From: an uncultured Dorea sp.
GTDB lineage: Bacteria > Bacillota > Clostridia > Lachnospirales > Lachnospiraceae
DNA length: 15,587 nucleotides
NCBI GenBank assembly: GCA_948844705.1
Contig: CAQNVT010000076.1
Location: 1-15,587 of the forward strand
Direction of reading: 5' to 3'
Shown here: piece by piece, positions 1 to 7,085 of the stretch
Position numbering within the stretch: position 1 is the stretch's first letter
Layout: each line of letters starts with the position of its first letter
Notes under the pieces: model-generated
The model's input: only the letters and a program-made list of their open reading frames with translations
Database searches by the model: none
Told to the model about the DNA's origin: nothing
Translations under genes and position numbers: made by a program

Positions 1-1194
1 CCTCCACGCCGCTTCCTTCTCACCCATGATCTGCGCTCCCAGGATCCGGCGGCTCTGTGCTTCGTATACAAGCTTTACCGTAATCATGGCCGGATCCGGG
101 TAATATCTGGCATGGCTGCGCGCCTGAACCGTTTTTACCTTGTAATCGATTCCCCCGGCCCTTGCCTCCGCCTCAGAAAGTCCGGTTTTGGCAAGCTCCA
201 GGTCCATACACCGAAGCATTGAGGTCCCAAGAGCCCGGTCGAAGCAGACCGGCTTTCCAAGCACACTGTCTCCCGCCAGACGCCCCTGCTTGTTTGCGTT
301 CGTGCCAAGTGCAATATAGACTGGCTTCTTTGTCACACGATGAAGGACAGACGCACAGTCCCCTGCAGCGTATACATCCTCTCTTGAGGTCCTCATCGCC
401 TGATCGGTAAGGAGTGCACCGTTCGGAAGCTTTTCTATCTCTCCCGCAAAGCCGGTATTGGGCGATACACCCACCGACATGATCACAGCATCAGCCGGAT
501 AAGAGCCCTTATCCGTATGAACTAACCGAACCTCTCCGTCCTGCCCCTCAAAGCTTTTCACATACTCTCCCGTATGAACGGATACACCATGCTTTTCAAG
601 CTCCTCTTTTGCCGCTTTTCCAAATTCTTCATCAAATACACTTAAGAGCCGGTCCGCCGCCTCTATGATACGCACCGACCGGACCTTCCTTAAAAGGCAT
701 GCCTCGGCAAGTTCCAGTCCGATGTAGCCGCCTCCTATAATCACTACATTCCCCCGTTTCTCAAGGAGTGCTTCTTTCAGATTTTCCGCATCCTGAAGGG
801 TTTTCAGGCAGAAAATGTTCTTAAGTCCGGTCCCCCCGGCCGGCGGAAGCTTCGGCGATGCCCCTGTAGCGATCACCAGCTTGCCGTAGGAGACCTCGAG
901 CCTTCCCTTTTCCGCAGATTTCGCAAGCACGGTCTTTCTGTCATAGTCGATCCCGACCGCCTCACAGCCCGTCCATACACAAATGCCGGATTTTTCAAAT
1001 TCGGATACCTTACGGATACGGATCAGGTCGAGCTCCTCATTCAGTCCTGCCACGTAGTACGGAAGTCCGCATGCCCCATAGGACACCTCCTGACTTTTTT
1101 CCAGTACGATCACCTCAGTGTCCGGAGACTTCCTTTTTATCCTTGATGCCGCACTCATACCGGCCGGGTTGCCGCCTAATATAACTACTCTCAT
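1..1194 (-). CDS. CoA-disulfide reductase / NADH oxidase-like FAD oxidoreductase (partial, C-terminus beyond edge)
   Basis: This is a two-dinucleotide-fold flavoprotein of the CoA-disulfide reductase, NADH oxidase and persulfide reductase family. It would use NAD(P)H to reduce a disulfide or persulfide, or O2. The 398 visible codons read without a stop to the window edge. An N-terminal FAD fold (residues 2-20, GGNPAG) is followed by YGACGLPYY, whose Cys42 is the single redox cysteine typical of this family. The NAD(P)H fold lies at 149-165 (IIGGGYIGLE) and the second FAD motif at 274-279 (VYAAGD). The dimerisation domain begins near 320 and roughly 50 residues are missing. The ATG lies one base after the stop of the DUF35 gene, so the two are translationally coupled. 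In a CoA-based catabolic operon it might keep CoA reduced. That role is inferred, and family members differ widely in substrate. Confidence 0.88.
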   Translation of the reverse strand, partial: MRVVILGGNPAGMSAASRIKRKSPDTEVIVLEKSQEVSYGACGLPYYVAGLNEELDLIRIRKVSEFEKSGICVWTGCEAVGIDYDRKTVLAKSAEKGRLEVSYGKLVIATGASPKLPPAGGTGLKNIFCLKTLQDAENLKEALLEKRGNVVIIGGGYIGLELAEACLLRKVRSVRIIEAADRLLSVFDEEFGKAAKEELEKHGVSVHTGEYVKSFEGQDGEVRLVHTDKGSYPADAVIMSVGVSPNTGFAGEIEKLPNGALLTDQAMRTSREDVYAAGDCASVLHRVTKKPVYIALGTNANKQGRLAGDSVLGKPVCFDRALGTSMLRCMDLELAKTGLSEAEARAGGIDYKVKTVQARSHARYYPDPAMITVKLVYEAQSRRILGAQIMGEKEAAWR

Positions 1195-1195
1195 C

Positions 1196-1603
1196 TTACG
1201 TTTCCTCCATCTTAAATACCGGTTTTGTATAGCCTTCAAGTTCCTGCCAGCATACCTTAAGCCTGCTTCCGCACGTAGGCCTTACTCCGCCGCTCTCCGC
1301 CAGATTGGAAACGATCCGGATCCCTTCCTTCAGATCTACCTCGCATACAATATAGGGAACCTTCTCCGAAAGGGACGGATGAAACGGCTTGTGAAATACG
1401 GTAAAGGAATATAATACTCCTTCCCCGGACAGCTCTGCGAGCTCCGTGTCATCGCTCAGACATTCCGGACACAGATACGACGCCGGCCAGCGGAGCTTCC
1501 CGCATTTTTTACATCTCTGTGCCAAAAGCTTATGCTCCCTTGTTCCTTCCCAGAAAAATCTGGTATCTGCACTGATTCCCGGTGCAAAATATTCGTTCTG
1601 CAT
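1196..1603 (-). CDS. DUF35 zinc-ribbon / OB-fold protein, partner of the adjacent thiolase-fold enzyme
   Basis: The protein has 135 residues, a normal length for a stand-alone DUF35 protein. An N-terminal helix with FFWEG (16-20) leads into a rubredoxin-like zinc ribbon with Cys31, Cys34, Cys45 and Cys48 (CKKC and CPEC). An OB-fold follows from about residue 55 (GVLYSFT, then VPYIVCEVDL). Proteins of this family form complexes with thiolase-superfamily enzymes: in archaeal mevalonate synthesis they bridge thiolase and HMG-CoA synthase, and in steroid side-chain cleavage the ChsH2 DUF35 domain is needed by the aldolase Ltp2. Here the gene starts four bases after the stop of the thiolase-fold gene, and its ribosome site (GAGAGG) lies inside that gene's last codons, which points to coupled translation and a stoichiometric complex. 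The zinc-ribbon call is solid; the exact partner chemistry is inferred. Confidence 0.9.
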   Translation of the reverse strand: MQNEYFAPGISADTRFFWEGTREHKLLAQRCKKCGKLRWPASYLCPECLSDDTELAELSGEGVLYSFTVFHKPFHPSLSEKVPYIVCEVDLKEGIRIVSNLAESGGVRPTCGSRLKVCWQELEGYTKPVFKMEET

Positions 1604-1607
1604 ATTA

Positions 1608-2792
1608 CTACATCCTCTCTAATATTAATGAAGCATGACTCTGGAATACTCCTCCGTTATCACTGCACATAATGAGTCCGGGCGTCTTTGTCCCCGGATA
1701 AACTCCCAGCTGGCGCTCCCCGCACCTTCCCATCAGCTGCATGACTCCCTCGCTTACAGGTGTCAGTCCCATAAAATATGCTTCGGAGAGCATGCCTCCG
1801 GACGTATTTACCGGAAATTCTCCTCCCGGTCCCAGACGCTCCTTCGTAAGAAACTCCTTTTCCTCCCCTGCCCGGAAGAATCCATAATCCCTGAGTGTCG
1901 CTTCCACCGTATAGGTAAAGCAGTCGTACAGCTCACATGCATCGATATCCTCCTTTGTGACTCCTGCCATCTCAAAAGCCTGTCTGCCTGCCCTTGCCGC
2001 CGCGGAATCGGAATCCTCCGCGCACAGCCGATACGGAGATAACGGCTGGTTCGCACTTCCGAACCCCCGGATCGTTACTAACGGATGGCGGCAGAGTGCC
2101 TTCGCACGCTCTGCCGTTGTAAGAACGATCGCACGTCCCCCATCCGAATTGGGTGTAGCGTCCAGAAGACGGAGCGGCTCTGCCACCAGATCTGCCGCAT
2201 AATAGCCCTCCTCATCAAGAGGCTTATGATTCATGGAGGCAATGGGATTCAGGTTTGCCCACCTACGCTGGGCAATGGCGATCTCCTTCCAGACTGCCGG
2301 ACCTGTCCCGAACGCATCCTGCGCCCGCCTTGCCAGCATGGAATATTTCGCCATTGTGCTCAGGTCGCCGTACGCCGCCAGTTCATCCACGGCATTTCCG
2401 CCCTTCAGCTCCTTTACGAAGCTTCTTCTTGCGCTCCTTGCGTTATCGCCGTAGGAGAGCACGACATACCTGCAAAGCCCGCTCACCAACAAACCTGCAC
2501 AGTAGAGAAGCCAGCTTCTTGTACAATAGGTCTCCTGACTTAAAAGCTTCGGACGGATCCCCAGCTGCTCTGCTGCCGTGAATGCCGTTACGTCATAGTC
2601 GCCGCCGATCGCATCAAAATGCCTGTAAAGGAGCAGGGCATCGACCTCCTCTTTGCCGATGCCCGCATCCTCTATGGCATTTTTAACAGCCTCGATATGG
2701 AAGCTTACTGCCGTCCGGTCCGCCACCTTTCCCTGCGGCGTGTATCCGATTCCTGCGACCGCGATCCTGTTTCTTAAATTATCAAATGCCAT
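1608..2792 (-). CDS. Thiolase-superfamily protein of the SCP-x/Ltp2 type, possibly a CoA-ester aldolase
   Basis: The protein has 394 residues and a complete thiolase fold of the lipid-transfer (SCP-x/Ltp) branch. I chose the ATG at 2792 because GGAAGGAG sits seven bases upstream; an earlier in-frame ATG at 2816 overlaps the preceding gene and has no such site. Visible motifs are VAGIGYTP (12-19), NSDGG (215-219), ELYDCF (287-292) and NTSGGMLSEAY (329-339). Gap-free alignment by eye from SGL (104-106) back to the classical thiolase nucleophile falls on Thr88, although Cys90 is close. The GHP histidine is replaced by Tyr339. Tyr289 and Tyr339 are 50 residues apart, as are Tyr294 and Tyr344, which I recall as active-site residues of the steroid aldolase Ltp2. 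With the DUF35 gene directly downstream, an acyl-CoA aldolase is at least as likely as a thiolase. A generic acetyl-CoA acetyltransferase remains the alternative. Confidence 0.85.
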   Translation of the reverse strand: MAFDNLRNRIAVAGIGYTPQGKVADRTAVSFHIEAVKNAIEDAGIGKEEVDALLLYRHFDAIGGDYDVTAFTAAEQLGIRPKLLSQETYCTRSWLLYCAGLLVSGLCRYVVLSYGDNARSARRSFVKELKGGNAVDELAAYGDLSTMAKYSMLARRAQDAFGTGPAVWKEIAIAQRRWANLNPIASMNHKPLDEEGYYAADLVAEPLRLLDATPNSDGGRAIVLTTAERAKALCRHPLVTIRGFGSANQPLSPYRLCAEDSDSAAARAGRQAFEMAGVTKEDIDACELYDCFTYTVEATLRDYGFFRAGEEKEFLTKERLGPGGEFPVNTSGGMLSEAYFMGLTPVSEGVMQLMGRCGERQLGVYPGTKTPGLIMCSDNGGVFQSHASLILERM

Positions 2793-2806
2793 CTGAAAGC
2801 TCCTTC

Positions 2807-4171
2807 CTACAGCCACACCTCATCAAGCGGGGGCATGGTACAATCATGGTAATATGCAAGCTTTGTCACATTCATCAGGTGCTTATAGGTCAGATTTTCA
2901 GAGATGGAATTATTGCCCCAGCTTCCGCAGCCCAGTGACATGGTCGGATGTAGTCCGTTGATATAGTTTCCTCCGGAAGCGGCTCCCCCGGCCTGATTTA
3001 CTACAAGCCGGCCTACCGGAAGCTCTTCTCCTGCATATTCCGCCTTTTTTTCATCATCCGTATATATGACGGAGGTATGGCCGGCGCCTTCCCATAAGAG
3101 ATTGGACTTTGCCGCTGCCACGCCTTCCTTAAAGCTGTCATACGGAAACAGCTGAACGACCGGACACAGCTTCTCCCTGCACAGCCAGTTATCTCTTCCC
3201 AATCCACGGTTATTAAAAATCAGAATCTCTGTGTCCTCCGGCACCTCAAAGCCCAGCTGCTCTGCAAGCCTTGCCGGCTTCATTCCGACATACTGCGGAT
3301 TGATGGCGCCGTTTTCTTTAAACAAAATTCCTGCAAGCTTTTGGGCTTTATCATCCGGAATGACAGCGGCTTTTGCCTTAACAAAGGCTTCTACAACCTT
3401 ATCATAATCCTCCTTCGGGAAATGCAGCGCCTGCTCTCCCGTGCACGGAATTCCGTTGTCATACGCCCTGCTTGATACAACGGTAGCCGCTATCTTATCA
3501 TAATCCTTATAATCGTCTGCGATCACGACCTGTACATTTCCCTGACCCACGCCGAACGACGGACGTCCGCTGGAGTACGCGGATTTTACCATGGCATGTC
3601 CGCCTGTTGCCACGATCACATCCGCCTTCGTCATCAGCTCCTTCGTCCTGTCCATACTCGGCTCCGTGATGATCTGTATCAGATTCTCCGGAGCCTTTGC
3701 CTCCTTCAATGCTTCATTGATCAGATTCACCCCGTGGATCGTCACGTTTTTTGCCCCCGGATGCGGAGAAACGATCATACTGTTCCTGCATTTTATAATA
3801 TTCATTCCGTTGCTTGCCACCGTGGAAGTAGGATTTGTACTTGGAGCAAGACACGCAATCACTCCCAGCGGCTTTGCGAAGGTCACGACTTTATTTATCG
3901 TATCATTTTCGATAATTCCTACTGATTTTTTATCTCTGAGATAGTACCATGCTGCGGCAGTCGCTTTCTTCTGCTTGTATATCTTGCTGTCCACTCTGCC
4001 GAAATGCGTCTCCTTTACCGCCTCCTCCGCCAGAAGCTCTGCGTTGTCATAAATTGTCTTTCCTATGAGTTTTACAAGCCTGTCCACCTGCTCCTGCGTA
4101 TAGCCCTCTATTTCTGTCTGTGCGGCTTTCGCCTTTTCCAGCATTCTGTCAATTACTGTCTTTTCTTCCAT
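2807..4171 (-). CDS. CoA-acylating aldehyde dehydrogenase (SucD / AdhE N-domain / SauS-like)
   Basis: The 454-residue enzyme would oxidise an aldehyde plus CoA to an acyl-CoA with NAD(P)+. The catalytic cysteine is Cys243 in GIPCTGEQ, matching the cysteine-loop position of the CoA-dependent family. The C-terminal GCGSWGNNSISENL (about 416-429) is the signature seen in AdhE N-domains and succinate-semialdehyde or sulfoacetaldehyde acylating dehydrogenases, and differs from PduP/EutE. The N-terminus enters the catalytic fold directly and shows no amphipathic encapsulation peptide, so targeting to a microcompartment is unlikely. The start is supported by AGGAGG about eight bases upstream, overlapping the stop of the dehydrogenase gene before it. 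The natural substrate is unknown; the aldehyde released by the FucA-like aldolase two genes upstream (lactaldehyde or glycolaldehyde type) is the simplest guess. Confidence 0.9.
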   Translation of the reverse strand: MEEKTVIDRMLEKAKAAQTEIEGYTQEQVDRLVKLIGKTIYDNAELLAEEAVKETHFGRVDSKIYKQKKATAAAWYYLRDKKSVGIIENDTINKVVTFAKPLGVIACLAPSTNPTSTVASNGMNIIKCRNSMIVSPHPGAKNVTIHGVNLINEALKEAKAPENLIQIITEPSMDRTKELMTKADVIVATGGHAMVKSAYSSGRPSFGVGQGNVQVVIADDYKDYDKIAATVVSSRAYDNGIPCTGEQALHFPKEDYDKVVEAFVKAKAAVIPDDKAQKLAGILFKENGAINPQYVGMKPARLAEQLGFEVPEDTEILIFNNRGLGRDNWLCREKLCPVVQLFPYDSFKEGVAAAKSNLLWEGAGHTSVIYTDDEKKAEYAGEELPVGRLVVNQAGGAASGGNYINGLHPTMSLGCGSWGNNSISENLTYKHLMNVTKLAYYHDCTMPPLDEVWL

Positions 4172-4185
4172 TATTACCTGCCTCC

Positions 4186-5214
4186 TTAGTCCTCATATAC
4201 GATACAATTTTTGATCACGTCACCGGATGCGTGCTCAAGGATTGCCTTTTCCAGATCCTCAAGCCGGTACTCATTCTGAATAAAATCATTCTCTGAGATG
4301 ACTCCCATCTTCAAAAGTTCCAGCGCGGTCATAACATGCTGCGGGGTCGTGTGGAATACTCCCTTGATGGTCACCTGTGAGTAGTGAAGAAGTGTCGCAT
4401 CCACATGAAGCACGCTGCCTCCCTTCGTACCTCCGAACAGGAGGACAAAGCCGCCCTTTCTCGCCATCCTGACGCTGGTCTCCCAGATTCCGATAAGGCC
4501 TGTCGCCTCTATGACGACGTCTGCTCCCCTGCCTGCATCGGTAAGCTCCTTTATAAAGGAAACGGAATCCTCCACACCGGACAGGTTGACTGCCTTCCAG
4601 ACTCCCAGCCTTTCGGCCAGCTTAAGCCTGTTTTCTTTCAGATCCGAAACAATGACCTTCGCTCCCCGAAGAACCGCGAGCCTTGCGAACATCAGACCGA
4701 TAGGTCCGGCTCCGTTTACCGCTACCGTGTCGCCCGGATGGATCGGACAGTTATCGATTCCGTAAACGGCGCATGAGAACGGCTCCATTAAGGAAGCGGT
4801 CTTGTGTGAGACGGAAGAATCTATCACGAACATATTCTGGCGCACGATCCGTTCCGGAACCTTTACATATTCTGCATAGGAGCCTCTGTTAAACAGCATG
4901 TCCTCACACATGGAGTGAAGTCCCTTCTTGCAGTAATAGCACTCATTGCAGGGCGCCGTATTATGCACCGCCACACGGTCACCCTCCTTAAAGCCCTTCA
5001 CATCCCGTCCTACTGCCTGTATTACACCCGAATACTCATGGCCGAAGGGATGGGGCGGAGTCAGAAGTGGATAACCTCTCTTATATATTTTTACGTCGGT
5101 TCCGCATGTCGTGGATATCTTATTTTTGATAAGAACCTCACCCGGGCCGATCTCCGGAATCGGACACTCCTCGATACGAAGCTCCTCTTCCTTATATAAA
5201 ACAGCTCTTTTCAT
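4186..5214 (-). CDS. Zinc-dependent medium-chain alcohol/polyol dehydrogenase (sorbitol/threonine dehydrogenase family)
   Basis: This NAD(P)-dependent dehydrogenase should act on a secondary hydroxyl of a polyol or sugar phosphate. With the start at 5214 it has 342 residues. Catalytic zinc ligands are Cys37 (TTCGTD) with His59-Glu60 (GHEY) and probably Glu144 (MEPF). Four cysteines of the structural zinc lobe lie at 89, 92, 95 and 103 (CxxCxxCx7C). The Rossmann motif is GAGPIG (168-173), with Asp191 ending the second strand, which favours NAD+. An in-frame ATG at 5232 overlaps the aldolase stop codon but lacks a good ribosome site; the ATG at 5214 has GGACGGGGG just upstream and fits the usual family start. 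Beside a galactitol-type PTS it occupies the place of GatD, galactitol-1-phosphate dehydrogenase, so oxidation of the imported sugar phosphate is a fair inference. The substrate is not proven. Confidence 0.9.
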   Translation of the reverse strand: MKRAVLYKEEELRIEECPIPEIGPGEVLIKNKISTTCGTDVKIYKRGYPLLTPPHPFGHEYSGVIQAVGRDVKGFKEGDRVAVHNTAPCNECYYCKKGLHSMCEDMLFNRGSYAEYVKVPERIVRQNMFVIDSSVSHKTASLMEPFSCAVYGIDNCPIHPGDTVAVNGAGPIGLMFARLAVLRGAKVIVSDLKENRLKLAERLGVWKAVNLSGVEDSVSFIKELTDAGRGADVVIEATGLIGIWETSVRMARKGGFVLLFGGTKGGSVLHVDATLLHYSQVTIKGVFHTTPQHVMTALELLKMGVISENDFIQNEYRLEDLEKAILEHASGDVIKNCIVYED

Positions 5215-5231
5215 ATGTGTACCCCCGTCCA

Positions 5232-5912
5232 TTAATATCCCATGCTATCCTTTTTTTCGTTATTTTTCGCCGGTTGCCCATAACTTTTAAAACGTTCCAT
5301 GGCCTCCGCCATCTTTTTGTCGCTCAGGATCGACGGTGTGCCGACACACATTGCCCTGTACTGCATCTCCGCTACAAATTCCAGGTTGACTGCCAGGCTA
5401 AATGCTTTGGCAAGCTTCGGCCCGCAGGCTACAAGGCCATGGTTCTGAAGGAGGACCGCCTTGCTCTCCCCGATGGTATTCTTCACGCTCTCTGCAAGCT
5501 CCGGTGTTCCGAAGGTCTCGTACGGTGCGCACGGAATCTCTGACACCCCCGCGCCTCCGATCACATAATGTACTGCCTTTAAAGGCTGATTTAAGACTGC
5601 GAAGGTCGTACAATAAGGTGAATGGGTGTGTACCGTTGCCCTTGCCTCCGGCTTATTCTCATAGATCACTGCATGAAGGCCGTATTCACTGGAAGGAGCC
5701 CTGCTTCCTTCTATTACATTTCCGTGCAGATCCATGACAACTACATCCCGGGCCTCGGTCTCAAAATACCCGATACCGGAAGGGCTGATCGCCATATAGC
5801 CTGTCTCCGGATCATAGATGCTGATATTTCCGCTGGTTCCGCGGCATAGCCCGGATTCACTCATTTTCTTGCCGTATTCTACGATTTCCGCACGTTCTTT
5901 TTCCATTAACAT
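5232..5912 (-). CDS. Class II aldolase, L-fuculose-1-phosphate aldolase-like
   Basis: This is a zinc-dependent class II (AraD/FucA) aldolase of 226 residues. It would cleave a ketose 1-phosphate to DHAP and a short aldehyde. All key residues are present with the spacing of E. coli FucA: Glu76, His95, His97 and His158 correspond to Glu73, His92, His94 and His155, each offset by three. Motifs visible in order are GTSGNIS (25-31), SPSGI (43-47), SSEYGLH (74-80), HTHSPY (95-100) and LLQNHGLVACG (154-164). The long shared run through CAPYETFGT favours FucA over L-ribulose-5-phosphate 4-epimerase. The first ATG is used because GGAGGG lies seven bases upstream. A polar tail of about 15 residues extends past the usual end. 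L-fuculose is only one possible substrate, and ribulose or rhamnulose 1-phosphates would give related aldehydes. Confidence 0.9.
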   Translation of the reverse strand: MLMEKERAEIVEYGKKMSESGLCRGTSGNISIYDPETGYMAISPSGIGYFETEARDVVVMDLHGNVIEGSRAPSSEYGLHAVIYENKPEARATVHTHSPYCTTFAVLNQPLKAVHYVIGGAGVSEIPCAPYETFGTPELAESVKNTIGESKAVLLQNHGLVACGPKLAKAFSLAVNLEFVAEMQYRAMCVGTPSILSDKKMAEAMERFKSYGQPAKNNEKKDSMGY

Positions 5913-5928
5913 AATGTTTCCCTCCGTT

Positions 5929-6981
5929 TTATTTCGTAATATTTTTCAGATTTACAACCATATCGCTTTTTCCGGTCTCCCAGTACTGAACAATCATTTT
6001 TGCCAGCAAAAGAGGCGACTTTGGAAGCGCATCCACAACATTTCCCGCATTGTGAGGCGTCATGGTAAGATTATCGAGCTTAAGGAGCGGATCATCCTCC
6101 GGAATGGGCTCCTCCCAGAACACATCAAGCGCCGCGCCCCCGATCGTCCTGTTCTGAAGCGCCTCTAAGAGATCTTCCTTACACAGGACGCCTGCTCTTG
6201 ATGTATTGATAAGATATGCCGTAGGCTTCATCAGGCTTAACAGCTCTTTGTTGATACTGTTTTTTGTCTCCGGCGTAACGCGGAGATGAAGGCTTACGAT
6301 ATCCGCTTTTAAAAACAGCTCCTTCTGTTCCACCATCGTGACCGGAACCTCTGCCTCGTCCGCCATTTTCTGAGTGACAAACGGGTCATATGCGATGACC
6401 TTCATTCCGATTCCGGCGCATTTTTTTGCTACCAGCTTTCCGATATGTCCAAGACCTGCCACTCCCACCGTCATCTCGCACATAGAGGTAGTATATCCAC
6501 TGTTTACATATTCCTTTCTCCAGCTTCCCTGACGGATGGCTGCATGAGCCCTCGCTATATTCCTTGTCTCGGCAAACATGAGGCCTACCGCAAAATCCGA
6601 GGTCGCCTCTGCGTTTCTGATGCAGTGGATGACCGGTATATTACGCTTTGTAGCCGCCGCGATGTCTACATGCTCCATCCCGCCCCGGCATGTGCCGATC
6701 AGCTTAAGCTGCTTCCCCGCCTCGATCAGATTCTCAGGCACCGGGCAAAAATGGGTCAGCAAAACATCCGCATCTTTTACGGCCTCATATGCCTCCTGCG
6801 GCACCTTTTCTGCTTCCGGTCCGTTCTTCTCGATATTCAGGGCTTTTTTCTGAAACTCCTGCCTGGTCTCGCTTTTCCATTCTATGGCCCGAATCTCATG
6901 CTCTCCGCCCGGAAGGCTTTTTGCCGCCTCTGTTAACAGCCTGCAGCTGACTACAATATCTCCGATTACAACTATTTTCAT
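5929..6981 (-). CDS. D-2-hydroxyacid dehydrogenase (phosphoglycerate dehydrogenase-like)
   Basis: With the start at 6981 the protein has 350 residues and the two-lobed fold of NAD-dependent D-2-hydroxyacid dehydrogenases, which interconvert 2-oxo and D-2-hydroxy acids. The NAD fold contains GLGHIG (176-181) with Asp199 ending the next strand, indicating NAD rather than NADP. The catalytic triad is Arg262 (NTSRAG), Glu290/291 (WEEP) and His310 (TPHNAG). Earlier in-frame starts reach back to 7059, but they run through a hairpin and lack homologous sequence. The ATG at 6981 has AAAGGA about ten bases upstream and begins directly with the first strand (MKIVVIGD). It lies between the PTS genes and the FucA-like aldolase. 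It implies that a hydroxy or oxo acid occurs in the pathway, either the PTS substrate itself or a product; which one cannot be read from the sequence. Confidence 0.87.
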   Translation of the reverse strand: MKIVVIGDIVVSCRLLTEAAKSLPGGEHEIRAIEWKSETRQEFQKKALNIEKNGPEAEKVPQEAYEAVKDADVLLTHFCPVPENLIEAGKQLKLIGTCRGGMEHVDIAAATKRNIPVIHCIRNAEATSDFAVGLMFAETRNIARAHAAIRQGSWRKEYVNSGYTTSMCEMTVGVAGLGHIGKLVAKKCAGIGMKVIAYDPFVTQKMADEAEVPVTMVEQKELFLKADIVSLHLRVTPETKNSINKELLSLMKPTAYLINTSRAGVLCKEDLLEALQNRTIGGAALDVFWEEPIPEDDPLLKLDNLTMTPHNAGNVVDALPKSPLLLAKMIVQYWETGKSDMVVNLKNITK

Positions 6982-7006
6982 ATTTTCCATATCCTTTCCA
7001 AAAGAG

Positions 7007-7049
7007 GGAATGTCCCTTCCTATATTTTTTTCATAGGTACGGGACATCC
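7007..7049 (-). promoter_or_regulatory. Intra-operon hairpin between IIC and the dehydrogenase gene
   Basis: An interrupted stem-loop fills the 104-base gap between these two genes. ATGTCCC (7010-7016) pairs with GGGACAT (7041-7047), CCTAT (7019-7023) pairs with ATAGG (7033-7037), and an outer GG/CC pair closes it around one bulged base. On the transcribed strand a short CTCTTTT run follows. It could act as a weak attenuator or an RNA-processing or stability element that sets PTS and enzyme levels apart. The pairing is visible in the sequence; the function is inferred. Confidence 0.5.
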
Positions 7050-7085
7050 TCACCGGCATTATTTTATTCTTACTTTTATCCGTCT

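Noticed and set aside
1668..2816. Alternative earlier start for the thiolase-fold gene at 2816
   Set aside because: It would overlap the end of the aldehyde dehydrogenase gene and has no ribosome site, while the ATG at 2792 has GGAAGGAG at ideal spacing.
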